Shown here: positions 8,482-16,989 of the stretch, in pieces
How the letters are laid out: the number at the start of each line of letters is the position of its first letter
Numbering within the stretch: the first letter of the stretch is position 1
Source: Prochlorococcus marinus str. MIT 0912
Lineage (GTDB): Bacteria > Cyanobacteriota > Cyanobacteriia > PCC-6307 > Cyanobiaceae
Direction of reading: 5' to 3'
Length of the DNA stretch: 64,000 bases
NCBI RefSeq assembly: GCF_027359595.1
Contig: NZ_CP114783.1
Span: 1,426,001-1,490,000 of the forward strand
Made by a program: the position numbers and the translations under genes
The notes under the pieces: model-generated
The model's input: only the letters and a program-made list of their open reading frames with translations
What the model was told of the DNA's origin: nothing
Database searches by the model: none

Positions 8482-8521
8482 AAAAAAAAGATCAGCTACT
8501 TTTTAGCTGGTCTTTTTTTTT
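8482..8521 (+). terminator. Intrinsic terminator
   Basis: The stem GATCAGCTA / TAGCTGGTC (one G-U pair) has loop CTTTT, a preceding A run and a following tract of eight or more T. It ends the short transcript carrying the 33-aa gene. Confidence 0.85.
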
Positions 8522-8642
8522 ATCGTCGTCCCTAGATCTTTTTTATATGACGATTATGCATAACAACCATGTTCTATTTATCTCTTGATAAATCTTGTAA
8601 AAAGGTTAAGCTGAAAATATAGACGTTTTGTTTTTTATTTCG

Positions 8643-8801
8643 ATGTCTAATGAAGAAAAAATTGAAATCGCAGAAAGAAGGATAATTGAGTTGAAAACTT
8701 TAATTAATCATTGGAAAACAAGTCATATTTCATCCAGAAGATCTACTGTAGATTTTGTTGAAGCAATCCTTGCTGATAGACAGGAGACTAAGGCAGCTTA
8801 A
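8643..8801 (+). CDS. Hypothetical protein, 52 aa
   Basis: ATG at 8643 to TAA at 8799-8801. The product is a highly charged helical peptide (E-E-K-I-E-I-A-E-R-R-I-I-E-L-K), then H-W-K-T-S-H-I-S-S-R-R-S and a C-terminal A-I-L-A-D-R-Q-E-T. It is likely a small soluble coiled-coil or helical-hairpin protein. Unrecognised; the composition strongly resembles coding sequence. Confidence 0.55.
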   Translation: MSNEEKIEIAERRIIELKTLINHWKTSHISSRRSTVDFVEAILADRQETKAA

Positions 8802-8947
8802 GCCATCAGATTAGACCATTTAACAATTTCTGATTTCCATATCACTCGTAATTTTTGTATTAAATACAGCTAAAAAGATTAATGATAATAAAGTTTACGG
8901 TAAAAAAATAGAAACTAATTATAATATTAAATATTTTTTGATTGACA

Positions 8948-9484
8948 ATGAAAATTGGCCGTCATTTAAACTTCAAAGAAACTCTTTGGCATAGTTTAAA
9001 TAAATTTACTAATAGTTTTAGCAATTTAACAGTTAATAATCTTGGCAATGGATATATTAAATGTTTTTGGGAAATCAGCTCTATTGATAACTTGAGGATT
9101 GAGCTTAGTAAAAGCTGCTTTTGTGCTATTAGGTTATTTGATATAAGTAATAATAGAAATATAAATAATTCAACTTGTATTATGAAAGAGATTCAGGTAA
9201 GTAAATTTCAATCCTCTATCACATTTCCTATCCCTATAAATAAAGGTGTGTATTATTTTGAGTTCGGTTATCGTAAGAAAAATGGAGAGTGGAGAAAGCT
9301 TGCGTATCAAGATCTAAACTTGGGTTATAGGATTAAAAAAATAACTCAAATATTTGATGATGATGGTTGGTTTGATTCTAATATAAGAATAAGAAATAGT
9401 GATCTTAGTTTTCATGAAAAAGCCTATCAACTTTCACTAAATTCACCCATTGGTGGTTCTGAGCATGTTTCCGATAAAAGATAA
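8948..9484 (+). CDS. DUF4912-like protein, short form without N-terminal SAP/Rho-N motif
   Basis: The central part lines up with the DUF4912 domain of the longer paralogue at 43078-44163: C-F-W-E-I-S here against V-F-W-E-I-S there, P-I-P-I-N-K-G against L-P-I-P-L-G-G, and Y-Y-F-E-F-G-Y-R against Y-K-V-E-L-G-Y-R. A trailing segment around F-D-D-D-G-W-F-D and P-I-G-G-S follows. The longer paralogue has a SAP-like N-terminus that this protein lacks. Start ATG 8948 is preferred over TTG 8942. The function of DUF4912 is unknown; it is common in cyanobacteria. The copy is AT-rich like its neighbours. Confidence 0.65.
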   Translation: MKIGRHLNFKETLWHSLNKFTNSFSNLTVNNLGNGYIKCFWEISSIDNLRIELSKSCFCAIRLFDISNNRNINNSTCIMKEIQVSKFQSSITFPIPINKGVYYFEFGYRKKNGEWRKLAYQDLNLGYRIKKITQIFDDDGWFDSNIRIRNSDLSFHEKAYQLSLNSPIGGSEHVSDKR

Positions 9485-9600
9485 AATATTTTATCAAATG
9501 TTTTATCTTTTTAAATTGAAATTTTTTTATTAAATTTTTCTAATAATTTATATTTTTCCTTTTATAGATTTAAAATATAGAGAAGCAAGATATATGAACT

Positions 9601-10017
9601 ATGAAGAAGGAGTTATCAATTCTACAGACTTTGAAAATACAAGGTTTTAATAGTATTGATATTGATCAGATTTTTAATTACTTAGAAACTTTAGATTATG
9701 ATTTAAACAATACTAGATATATCGGTAAAATAATTGCAAAAAATGAACGGCTAGCAAAATATTTTTTTTTGCGAGAAAAGTTGAAAATTGAAATTAATTC
9801 TTCCGATGAGATTTTTCATATTAATGAAATTCTAGATCAATGTATAGATTGGAGTGACTTTTGGCGATTACTTGTTATTAAAAAAGGCTTTTGCTGTATT
9901 CAACTGGCTGGTGAATTAAGTGGTAAAAGATTTATTTTTCTGTCTGGTCCAAATATTCTCTTAGGACCTTCTGCGGATTTACCTGATTCTATATATGAAG
10001 ATATTAATTACCCATGA
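9601..10017 (+). CDS. Hypothetical protein, 138 aa
   Basis: A soluble protein of helical N-terminal half (L-K-I-Q-G-F-N-S-I-D-I-D-Q-I) and a C-terminal half with R-F-I-F-L-S-G-P-N-I-L-L-G-P-S-A-D. Two neighbouring cysteines occur in K-K-G-F-C-C-I-Q-L. I do not recognise a family. It follows the DUF4912 gene on the same strand, 116 bases away, with no terminator that is clearly stronger than background. Confidence 0.55.
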   Translation: MKKELSILQTLKIQGFNSIDIDQIFNYLETLDYDLNNTRYIGKIIAKNERLAKYFFLREKLKIEINSSDEIFHINEILDQCIDWSDFWRLLVIKKGFCCIQLAGELSGKRFIFLSGPNILLGPSADLPDSIYEDINYP

Positions 10018-10114
10018 TTTTTTCTACTTAATATTAAATTTTAATTGCACACTCTCAGTTTAGTATCAATTCGAAGAATTTTTGTTTTAGGCTTATTTGA
10101 GCTTATTTTTGATT

Positions 10115-10780
10115 TTGTCTACTTATTTAATTACAGGTGCCAATAGAGGAATAGGTTTAGAATTTGCTCGTCAATTGAAAAATAGAGGTGATGATGTAAT
10201 TGCTACATGCAGATCTGCTTCACCAGAATTGAATTCTTTGTCAGTAAGAGTTGAGACAGATATTGACATAACTTCAGGAGAATCGGTTATGAAGCTAAGA
10301 GAGAATTTAAATGATCTTAAAGTAGATGTTTTGATCCAAAATGCTGGAATTGCAGAATTTAACTCTCTTTCTAATTTAGATCCCCAAAGTATTGTGAATC
10401 AGTTTGAGGTGAATGCCTTAAGCCCTCTTTGTTGCGTACAAACTATGCTTAGTCAGCTCAGTAAATCTGCAAAAATAGCTTTAATAAGTAGTCGTATGGG
10501 TTCTATTGAGGATAATAGTTCTGGTGGCTCCTATGGATATAGGATGTCAAAAGTTGCCTTATGTATGGCTGGCAAGTCTTTATCTGTCGATTTAAAGCCT
10601 AGAGGTATTTCAGTAGCAATTTTACATCCAGGTTTAGTAAGTACTCGAATGACAGGTTTTACTTCCAATGGTATTCAACCTAAAGAATCTGTTAAAGGAC
10701 TTATTAAAAGAATTGATGAACTTACAATTGAAAATACGGGAACTTTTTGGCATGCTAATGGAGAGATTTTACCTTGGTAA
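10115..10780 (+). CDS. Short-chain dehydrogenase/reductase (SDR)
   Basis: Starting at the TTG at 10115 the protein begins with T-Y-L-I-T-G-A-N-R-G-I-G, the NAD(P)-binding T-G-x-x-x-G-I-G motif placed where SDRs have it. N-A-G at about residue 80 is the structural motif after strand 4. The catalytic Ser is in L-I-S-S-R-M-G-S, and Y-G-Y-R-M-S-K gives the Y-x-x-x-K pair. H-P-G-L-V-S-T follows. Length (221 aa) fits classical SDRs of the CsgA/sniffer type. Upstream TTG codons at 10097 and 10109 are also in frame. Substrate unknown; cytoplasmic. Confidence 0.85.
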   Translation: MSTYLITGANRGIGLEFARQLKNRGDDVIATCRSASPELNSLSVRVETDIDITSGESVMKLRENLNDLKVDVLIQNAGIAEFNSLSNLDPQSIVNQFEVNALSPLCCVQTMLSQLSKSAKIALISSRMGSIEDNSSGGSYGYRMSKVALCMAGKSLSVDLKPRGISVAILHPGLVSTRMTGFTSNGIQPKESVKGLIKRIDELTIENTGTFWHANGEILPW

Positions 10781-10863
10781 TAGACTTTGGATAAAACCTT
10801 TATTAACTAAATTTCCTTTAACTCTCTAAATATAAAATAATTGTTTACTAATTTGTTATAAAA

Positions 10864-11124
10864 TCATACTCTATCTAATGTTTCTCTTAACTTTTTAACA
10901 AAGCTAATACCAACTCCTGGTATAGTTAAGAGTTCTTCATCAGATGCAGAGATTATTGATTCTGGTGTCATATATCCAGCTTCATAGAAATTATTACAGT
11001 TTTTCGTACCTATGCCTGGTAAAGAAGTAAGGTTTTCACACCTAACTGATAATTCTTTTGTTTGTTTATTGAAAATATTTAAAAGCTTTCTTTTTGTGCT
11101 CAAAAAAAATTTTTTAATGAACAT
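10864..11124 (-). CDS. Helix-hairpin-helix domain protein, 86 aa
   Basis: After a basic N-terminus (F-I-K-K-F-F-L-S-T-K-R-K) two helix-hairpin-helix-like turns occur: L-T-S-L-P-G-I-G-T-K-N-C and L-L-T-I-P-G-V-G-I-S-F-V-K-K-L. The pair resembles the HhH_5/DUF4332 type of non-specific DNA-binding or interaction domain. No nuclease or polymerase domain is attached. The role is unknown; DNA binding is inference from the motif. Confidence 0.65.
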   Translation of the reverse strand: MFIKKFFLSTKRKLLNIFNKQTKELSVRCENLTSLPGIGTKNCNNFYEAGYMTPESIISASDEELLTIPGVGISFVKKLRETLDRV

Positions 11125-11373
11125 TTCTTTTTCTAAAGTATATTTTTAATATGCATTAGAAAAAACTTTTTGCAAGCATGAATATTTTATTTTGATGATT
11201 AAATTGCAAATTATAATGTGAAAGTGTATTTAAAAATACATAACAACAACTTATGCATATGTTTTTCTTATAGTTATAGTTATTTTTATTAGTATTACTT
11301 GATTGATCTCCTTATTGCTACTTGACTTTGTAGAGAGATCCTGCAGATTATTTTTAGATGTAAATCCATTCCT

Positions 11374-12045
11374 TTGTTCATAACTGTATGTGGCCAGAAA
11401 GGTGGAGTAGCTAAAACTTGTACCTCAATTCATTTAGCAAGTGTATGGTCTTCTCAAGGGAAAAATGTTTGTCTAGTTGATGCGGACAGAAATCGATCGG
11501 CTCTTGCTTATGGATCAAGAGGTAACCTTAAGTTTAATATTGTTCCTGTAGAGGCAGCTGCTAAAGCAACGAGATTCTCAGAAATTGTTATCACTGATGG
11601 ACAGGCAAGTACTGACGAAGAAGAATTAAAACATTTAGCAGCTGGTTCCGATCTCGTACTTTTACCTACAGCGCCAAAAGCAAGGTCGGTTGAATTAACC
11701 GTAGAGTTAGCATCTTTACTAAAACAGTTAGATATTCCGCATGCAGTTTTATTAGTTAAGGTTGACTTCCGCCAAAGGCGAATTGCAAATCAGGCAAGAG
11801 AAGCATTGGAAAAATTTGATTTATCTGTATTAGAAGGTGATATTCCTTTGCTATCTGCTTTTGATAAAGCAGAAAATCAGGGAGCTGCCGTCATTGATGC
11901 CGTAGATGATAAAGGTCGATCCGATCCCAGGCGAATGTCAGGGTGGTCGGCTTATTGTTCCATTGCTAAACAAATTCAATGCCAGATTTCGAAGCACTTG
12001 TTAGACATCAACAAACCAGTAGGAGACCTGCCAGTGAGCGCTTAA
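11374..12045 (+). CDS. ParA/MinD-type ATPase
   Basis: The N-terminus has the deviant Walker A C-G-Q-K-G-G-V-A-K-T (residues about 6-15) with C instead of the usual final T/S. L-V-D-A-D follows, then the switch region I-V-I-T-D-G and L-L-P-T-A-P. The family binds ATP, dimerises and positions DNA or protein cargo. At 223 aa it is a short orphan ParA without ParB, so plasmid-type partition is not implied. The TTG start at 11374 is the only one placing the Walker motif correctly. Its last 67 bases overlap the next gene in another frame, suggesting coupled expression. Confidence 0.8.
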   Translation: MFITVCGQKGGVAKTCTSIHLASVWSSQGKNVCLVDADRNRSALAYGSRGNLKFNIVPVEAAAKATRFSEIVITDGQASTDEEELKHLAAGSDLVLLPTAPKARSVELTVELASLLKQLDIPHAVLLVKVDFRQRRIANQAREALEKFDLSVLEGDIPLLSAFDKAENQGAAVIDAVDDKGRSDPRRMSGWSAYCSIAKQIQCQISKHLLDINKPVGDLPVSA

Positions 12046-12215
12046 AAGTAGTTGAACAACTACCTATGTCTACTCAAGAACCCACTACGGATGGGAAGAA
12101 TTTGAGTATATTGTTTTTTGGTTTTGTAGGGGGGCTATTTGGATCTATTATTGGAACAGCCCTTATTTTTTATCTTTCAGCTAGAGACTTTATAAATTTT
12201 AAAATTCTTTTTTAA
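11979..12215 (+). CDS. Small membrane protein overlapping the ParA gene, 78 aa
   Basis: ATG at 11979 lies inside the ParA gene and runs 67 bases in a different frame before the ParA stop. The first 40 residues are soluble and basic (R-H-Q-Q-T-S-R-R-P-A-S-E-R-L-K), and one glycine-rich membrane helix follows (G-F-V-G-G-L-F-G-S-I-I-G-T-A-L-I-F). A membrane-anchored partner of the ParA ATPase is a reasonable guess from the overlap alone. An internal ATG at 12067 would avoid the overlap and keep the helix. Confidence 0.6.
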   Translation: MPDFEALVRHQQTSRRPASERLKVVEQLPMSTQEPTTDGKNLSILFFGFVGGLFGSIIGTALIFYLSARDFINFKILF

Positions 12216-12253
12216 AGTTTATTTGATATACCATTCTTGATCTATTGTTAGAT

Positions 12254-14089
12254 TTATATATTTGATCTATGTGTTCTTTTTGCTATTTCTACCATATTAG
12301 AAAAAGTTTTGGAGTGCTTGAGTAGTTGTTGATAATTTCCAGAGGCAACTATTTTTCCACCTTTAAATTCATATATGCAATCTGATCTTTCAATTGTTGA
12401 TAATCTGTGAGCAATAGTTACTATTGTGCAACGTCTACCAATAATTTCGATTGCATCCATTACCTCTGCTTCTGTTCGATTATCTAAAGCACTAGTTGCT
12501 TCATCCAAGACCAATAATTTTGATTGTCTATAAAAAGCTCTTGCTAAGGCTAGGCGTTGTCTTTGTCCCCCAGATAATCTGATGCCATTATCACCAATTG
12601 GGGTATGTAAACCCATAGGCATTTCTGATACTAATTCTGCCAATTGAGCTGCTTTAAGTGCATCCCAAACCCTTTCCTTATCTATGACTATTTCATCTAA
12701 TCCATATGCAATATTTTCTATGATATTACTGTTTAATAAAGTAATTGATTGTGGAACGTAAGAGCAACAGTCTTGCCAAGCTGGCACTTCTCTATCATTA
12801 ACTGTCACTCCATCCAATAGTAACTGTCCTTCTGTTGGTCTAAGAAGACATAGCAATTGATTGGCGGTTGTAGTTTTTCCACTCCCAGTTTCTCCTACAA
12901 AAGCTATTCTTGAACCAACAGGGATGGTGAGATTAATATCCTTTAAAGTGTATTCTTTACTGTTGGGATATTTGTAACTCAGCTTTTCAAGTTTTATATT
13001 ACTCCTAGGCTCAATTCCTTGTTTTGTAGGAACACCTATTGATTTTTTAGTTAACCTAGAAGACGGAAGTTCTATCAACTTTAGTATTTCTTCTAAATCA
13101 GGTATTGATGCGCGCATAGAAGTTAATGCTCTAAATGAATCTTGTAATGGAGGCGTTAGTTTTAGTGCTGCTACTGCAATTGTTGCCAAGAATGGAACTA
13201 TCTCTATCAGTCGTGAGTCGTATTGTCCTGTGATATATGGGAAAAGTCCAATAGTAAAAATCAAAGTAATACCAAAAGGTTCTATTAAGGACCTAGGCAA
13301 TTCAGGTAAAACTTCAGCTTTCCAAATGAAAGGGAAAGAGCTTGTACTTGCTAATTTATATCTTTTTTCAAAGTAAGACTCTGAGCTAGTAAGATGAACA
13401 TCTATGATTGTCCTCATTGATTCAGTGAGTATATTATTTGTTTCTTTCTCTAATTTGATTCTTTGACGTGAAGAATACCTTATAAAAGGCGTTACAAATA
13501 ATGAAATAAATATATAAAAAATTAATAGGCTTATGATTAAATAAAGAGCTACAGATTTTGCTATAAAAAGAACAGCTACACATATAAAAGTAATTACACA
13601 TAATCCACTAGAAATTTGGAGAACTGGCCTTACTAGAAATTCGGAGACCCTTGAAATATTGATCAAAACTTTTGATGATAAATCAGATTTTTTCTTATTT
13701 AAGAAAAATTCATATGGTTGAGAAAGTAATTTTTTCTGTGCTAGTTCTGATAAGTCTTTCCAAACTGCTACTCGAAGTCTTTCTTGGGCTGCTTTAAGAA
13801 ATAATTTTGAAAATGATGCTAGCCAATTCATTGCTATGTATATGACTACTAGACTGATCACTTTTGTTTTTGGGTCTGCAGGTATGAAATCTTGAAATGG
13901 TAAGGGAGGTTGATTAGGTTGGCCTATAAAAACAGTAAATAATCTAGAAACAATTCCAACTACAATCACATCTACTAAGCCAGTCAAGGCTGCTACAGGA
14001 ATTAATTTCAATAAAGACCTTCTTCTTCTGACTGGTAGTGCCTTTAGAAGGCGCATACATAGATGATATGTTTTGCTAGTGCCGATCAT
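12254..14089 (-). CDS. ABC exporter, fused permease and ATPase (MsbA/PglK-like)
   Basis: 611 aa with an N-terminal six-helix type I exporter domain (about residues 25-330) and a C-terminal nucleotide-binding domain. The ATPase has Walker A G-E-T-G-S-G-K-T-T, Q-loop C-S-Y-V-P-Q-S, signature L-S-G-G-Q-R-Q-R, Walker B L-L-V-L-D-E-A-T-S-A-L-D and H-loop I-A-H-R-L-S. All catalytic residues are present. Such half-transporters act as homodimers and flip lipids, lipid-linked oligosaccharides or export hydrophobic compounds. The GT4 glycosyltransferase at 14840 makes a polysaccharide or glycolipid flippase role plausible (inference). It is convergent with the ParA pair. Confidence 0.88.
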   Translation of the reverse strand: MIGTSKTYHLCMRLLKALPVRRRRSLLKLIPVAALTGLVDVIVVGIVSRLFTVFIGQPNQPPLPFQDFIPADPKTKVISLVVIYIAMNWLASFSKLFLKAAQERLRVAVWKDLSELAQKKLLSQPYEFFLNKKKSDLSSKVLINISRVSEFLVRPVLQISSGLCVITFICVAVLFIAKSVALYLIISLLIFYIFISLFVTPFIRYSSRQRIKLEKETNNILTESMRTIIDVHLTSSESYFEKRYKLASTSSFPFIWKAEVLPELPRSLIEPFGITLIFTIGLFPYITGQYDSRLIEIVPFLATIAVAALKLTPPLQDSFRALTSMRASIPDLEEILKLIELPSSRLTKKSIGVPTKQGIEPRSNIKLEKLSYKYPNSKEYTLKDINLTIPVGSRIAFVGETGSGKTTTANQLLCLLRPTEGQLLLDGVTVNDREVPAWQDCCSYVPQSITLLNSNIIENIAYGLDEIVIDKERVWDALKAAQLAELVSEMPMGLHTPIGDNGIRLSGGQRQRLALARAFYRQSKLLVLDEATSALDNRTEAEVMDAIEIIGRRCTIVTIAHRLSTIERSDCIYEFKGGKIVASGNYQQLLKHSKTFSNMVEIAKRTHRSNI

Positions 14090-14280
14090 TTTATAAAATT
14101 ACTTACTTTTGAGAAATTATTAATGCTGATTCAGCCAGTTTCTTGGGTGTTTGGTTATGAGTTGTTTACGCCAATGCTATTAACATCATATTGAAAATGA
14201 TGAAAAAGTATTATATAGTGATTATTAAAATTATGTGAATTTGAATATTATTTAAGCTTAATTTTATGTTTAAATTGGTC

Positions 14281-14793
14281 TTAATATCTTTTAGTTGATA
14301 CCAAATATACTAAGAATATTAATATAATTAATGGCAATAAATAAATAATAATCATAAAACCTGATAAAAATATAAATAGAGTTGAAAGTATAAAAAATCC
14401 TATTAATATTAGATTTAAAATTCTTTTTATTTTATTGATCCAATATATACCTTTAAGTTTTTCTAGATTAATTTCTAATTCTCTCCGCCTCAGATATAAG
14501 TATTTAAGTTTTTTTTGATGCCAATTAATTGAATCCTCTAATTTAGTTTTGTATACATTCTTTCCAATTTGTTCTATGAAATTATTTGATCTTGAGAAAG
14601 TCGATTTGAATTTTACAATTTGTGCTTCAACTAGTGCTTTGCTGTTTTCTGATATTTTTTTATCTATATCTATAATTTCAATATTGATTTGATCTTGTAA
14701 TTCAAAGTTTTCATTTGAATGATATTGTACAATATCATGACCATTATTTTGTTTGTATTTTAAAAATTTAAATAAAAAGTTTGCTCTAAACAT
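14281..14793 (-). CDS. Hypothetical coiled-coil membrane protein, 170 aa
   Basis: The N-terminal two thirds are charged and predicted helical/coiled coil (D-I-D-K-K-I-S-E-N-S-K-A and L-Y-L-R-R-R-E-L-E-I-N-L-E-K). The C-terminus carries two adjacent hydrophobic segments at about residues 122-142 and 145-162. The architecture recalls small chain-length or adaptor proteins in surface-polysaccharide loci, but no motif supports that. It is divergent from the glycosyltransferase gene (46 bases between starts) and upstream of the ABC exporter on the same strand, so it may belong to the same function. Confidence 0.6.
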   Translation of the reverse strand: MFRANFLFKFLKYKQNNGHDIVQYHSNENFELQDQINIEIIDIDKKISENSKALVEAQIVKFKSTFSRSNNFIEQIGKNVYKTKLEDSINWHQKKLKYLYLRRRELEINLEKLKGIYWINKIKRILNLILIGFFILSTLFIFLSGFMIIIYLLPLIILIFLVYLVSTKRY

Positions 14794-14839
14794 TTGATTG
14801 ACTATTATCTAAAATAGATTCTATGCGGATATTATAACC

Positions 14840-15904
14840 ATGACTTCTATAGTTTTTAATGGGAGCTACATAACAAAAAGAAATACAGGTATTGGAGTGG
14901 TTTCAAAGGATTTACTAAATTCTCTACCCTCCCATAAAATAACTACACTTGTCCCACAAGATTCAGGAATAAAAGGTGATATTTATATACCTCATAACTT
15001 ATCGCCAGGTTCAGGCTGGAAAGCTCATTTTAGACGATTGTATTGGCTTCAAAATTCTGTTCCGAAGTTAATGAAAAAATTAAATGCTGAATATTTTTTA
15101 TCACCATTATTAGAAGCACCATTATTTACTAATGTAAAATTTATTGTTTTGGCTCATGATTTAATACCAATTAGGTATCCTTCGATATCATTATTAACTT
15201 TATATCATTTAACTTATATTCCTTTAATTTTAAAACAATCAAAGCTAATTCTATGTAATTCTATCTCTACTGCTAATGATTTGAATAAGTTTTATAAGGT
15301 ACCTATGAATAAATTATTTCCAATTAAGTTAGGATTTAATAACAAAAAGTATTATCCAATAAAAAAAATTCGAAAAAAATTCTTTCTTATTATCGGTAGA
15401 CATAATCCACATAAAAATTTGGGAAGGGTAATCAAGGCATTCGCATATGCCAAAATTAATGATTATAAGCTTATTTTCGTAGGCCCTTTTGACACAAGGT
15501 ATACACCAAGTCTTATAAAACTAATTGATGAATATAATATTAGACATTTGTGTGTCTGGAAAGGTTGGATTGATGATGATGAAAAAGTATCATTATTAAA
15601 CGAATGTCACGCACTTATTCTTGCTAGCCTTTGGGAAGGATTTGGCCTTCCAGCTCTTGAAGCAATGGCTTGTGGAACTCCTGTAATTGCCTCTGAAAGA
15701 GGAGCACTTCCAGAGGTTATGGGTAATTATGGTTATTTTATTAATCCATTCAATATTCAATCAATAGCTTTTGCGATGAATGCAGTCATAAATGATAAAA
15801 AGTGCTTCGAAAAAGCTCTTCATGAGGGCCCATCTCGGGCTGAGTCTTTTAATTGGGTTGATTCTGCTAGAACAATAGAAAAAATTATTCAAGAAATCGA
15901 TTAA
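14840..15904 (+). CDS. Glycosyltransferase, GT4 (group 1) family
   Basis: 354 aa with a two-Rossmann GT-B layout. The C-terminal domain begins near residue 180 with F-L-I-I-G-R-H-N-P-H-K-N-L-G-R, the sugar-nucleotide-binding region. The hallmark E-x7-E motif follows as W-E-G-F-G-L-P-A-L-E-A-M-A-C-G-T-P-V-I-A-S. It transfers a sugar from an NDP- (or GDP-) sugar with retention. The N-terminal N-T-G-I-G-V-V is typical of this group. It probably takes part in cell-surface glycan synthesis with the neighbouring ABC exporter (inference). Acceptor and sugar cannot be told from sequence. Confidence 0.88.
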   Translation: MTSIVFNGSYITKRNTGIGVVSKDLLNSLPSHKITTLVPQDSGIKGDIYIPHNLSPGSGWKAHFRRLYWLQNSVPKLMKKLNAEYFLSPLLEAPLFTNVKFIVLAHDLIPIRYPSISLLTLYHLTYIPLILKQSKLILCNSISTANDLNKFYKVPMNKLFPIKLGFNNKKYYPIKKIRKKFFLIIGRHNPHKNLGRVIKAFAYAKINDYKLIFVGPFDTRYTPSLIKLIDEYNIRHLCVWKGWIDDDEKVSLLNECHALILASLWEGFGLPALEAMACGTPVIASERGALPEVMGNYGYFINPFNIQSIAFAMNAVINDKKCFEKALHEGPSRAESFNWVDSARTIEKIIQEID

Positions 15905-16114
15905 CCTTTCTTTTCTAAGTTATGATTTTTTAATTACATCGATGCTACATAAAATATTCTAATTTATCTAAACAATAAATGGCTTGTACCCTTTGCTTTG
16001 ATAATAACTTAGATTCCTAAAAGTTATTAAGTGATTACTTGGAATTACTTTTACTAATATAGTTTCACACTTAATTTATAACTGCTATTATGGTTTTTAA
16101 AGTCTATTTTAAAT

Positions 16115-16285
16115 ATGCCTAGAAAAAAATCTAAAAAAAAATTAACTTCTAAAATAATCGACGCAACTGATGAGAAAAAGACAACACCTAGAACTGCAAA
16201 ATTTGTTCTCTTTGTATTTGGTGTAGGCCCTTTAATTTTGATGTGTGTATTTTTATTCTCCAATGGATTTTTCAATTCTCCTTGA
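16115..16285 (+). CDS. Small membrane protein, 56 aa
   Basis: ATG at 16115 to TGA at 16283-16285. It starts MPRKKSKKKLTSKI, a highly basic leader, followed by T-P-R-T-A-K and a single membrane helix (V-L-F-V-F-G-V-G-P-L-I-L-M-C-V-F-L-F). The positive-inside rule places the N-terminus in the cytoplasm. Codon composition is typical of the organism. The family name is not known to me; a longer minus-strand frame over the same bases is only a shadow. Confidence 0.7.
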   Translation: MPRKKSKKKLTSKIIDATDEKKTTPRTAKFVLFVFGVGPLILMCVFLFSNGFFNSP

Positions 16286-16456
16286 TAAATTGATCAATGT
16301 TTAGATGATAAAGCATTATTATTTCTGATTCGAAAACTAGTTTCTAAAGCTACTTTTTCCTTTTGTCTTCTTTTTATAACACCATTTGTTGATGGATCGA
16401 TATATCAACAAATTATTTAGTGTTTTTAGCTAAAGTTTATTTTTATTGTTCGCCTA

Positions 16457-16774
16457 ATGCAACTCTATTTGGTTGATTGCCAGTTCCCTGATACTGATAA
16501 TCAAATTGCTGCCTATAAGCAGTTTGTGGAATTTTGGGAAAATGGAGAGATGTCTAAGCAAGACAAATTTGATGGATTTGAAATGCTTTTTCGTGTTCAT
16601 GCTCCTGGAGAGGGTCGTGTTGTGATTCTCTGCAATGCAAATGGTGACAAAGAACTTTTTCAACACTTTGCCCCCTGGAGAGCTCAGTTTGGTATTGACA
16701 TGGAAATTACTCCAGTCATAAGTTGTCAAAACGTTGTTGACTATCACAAGGACTTATTTGAAAAAATGTCTTAA
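16457..16774 (+). CDS. DUF3303 family protein
   Basis: 105 aa beginning MQLYLVDCQFPD, then F-V-E-F-W-E-N-G-E, F-D-G-F-E-M-L-F-R-V-H-A-P and F-Q-H-F-A-P-W-R-A-Q-F-G-I-D-M-E-I-T-P-V. This is the ordered set of blocks I associate with DUF3303, a ferredoxin-like dimeric alpha-beta barrel of unknown role found in marine cyanobacteria and other bacteria. No catalytic residues are known. A single-gene unit. Confidence 0.75.
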   Translation: MQLYLVDCQFPDTDNQIAAYKQFVEFWENGEMSKQDKFDGFEMLFRVHAPGEGRVVILCNANGDKELFQHFAPWRAQFGIDMEITPVISCQNVVDYHKDLFEKMS

Positions 16775-16812
16775 ATAGTATTCATCACATTTATTACTTG
16801 TTTGATATTTAT

Positions 16813-16989
16813 TTATCTGTTTGAGAGAGCATTTCCGCTTGTCCATACATTTTTGAATCCAGCTTTATTCTTTAGTAATTGAATAGGAAGGCTAATTAGT
16901 ATTCCTAATGCTATCAAAGCAAACGTGTCAGTTGTAAACCTAGCAATTCCCCATTCAGATGATGCTAAAGCAATAATAGATAAATTCAT
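16813..16989 (-). CDS. Small membrane protein, 58 aa
   Basis: ATG at 16987-16989 to TAA at 16813-16815. After MNLSIIALASSEWG the peptide has a hydrophobic segment (F-A-L-I-A-L-G-I-L-I-S-L-P-I) and then a basic, polar tail ending S-G-N-A-L-S-N-R. One transmembrane helix. The family is unrecognised. It converges with the DUF3303 gene, 38 bases apart. Confidence 0.6.
   Translation of the reverse strand: MNLSIIALASSEWGIARFTTDTFALIALGILISLPIQLLKNKAGFKNVWTSGNALSNR

Noticed and set aside
16054-16275. 73-codon minus-strand frame
   Set aside because: Shadow of the better 56-aa plus-strand gene with basic leader and membrane helix.
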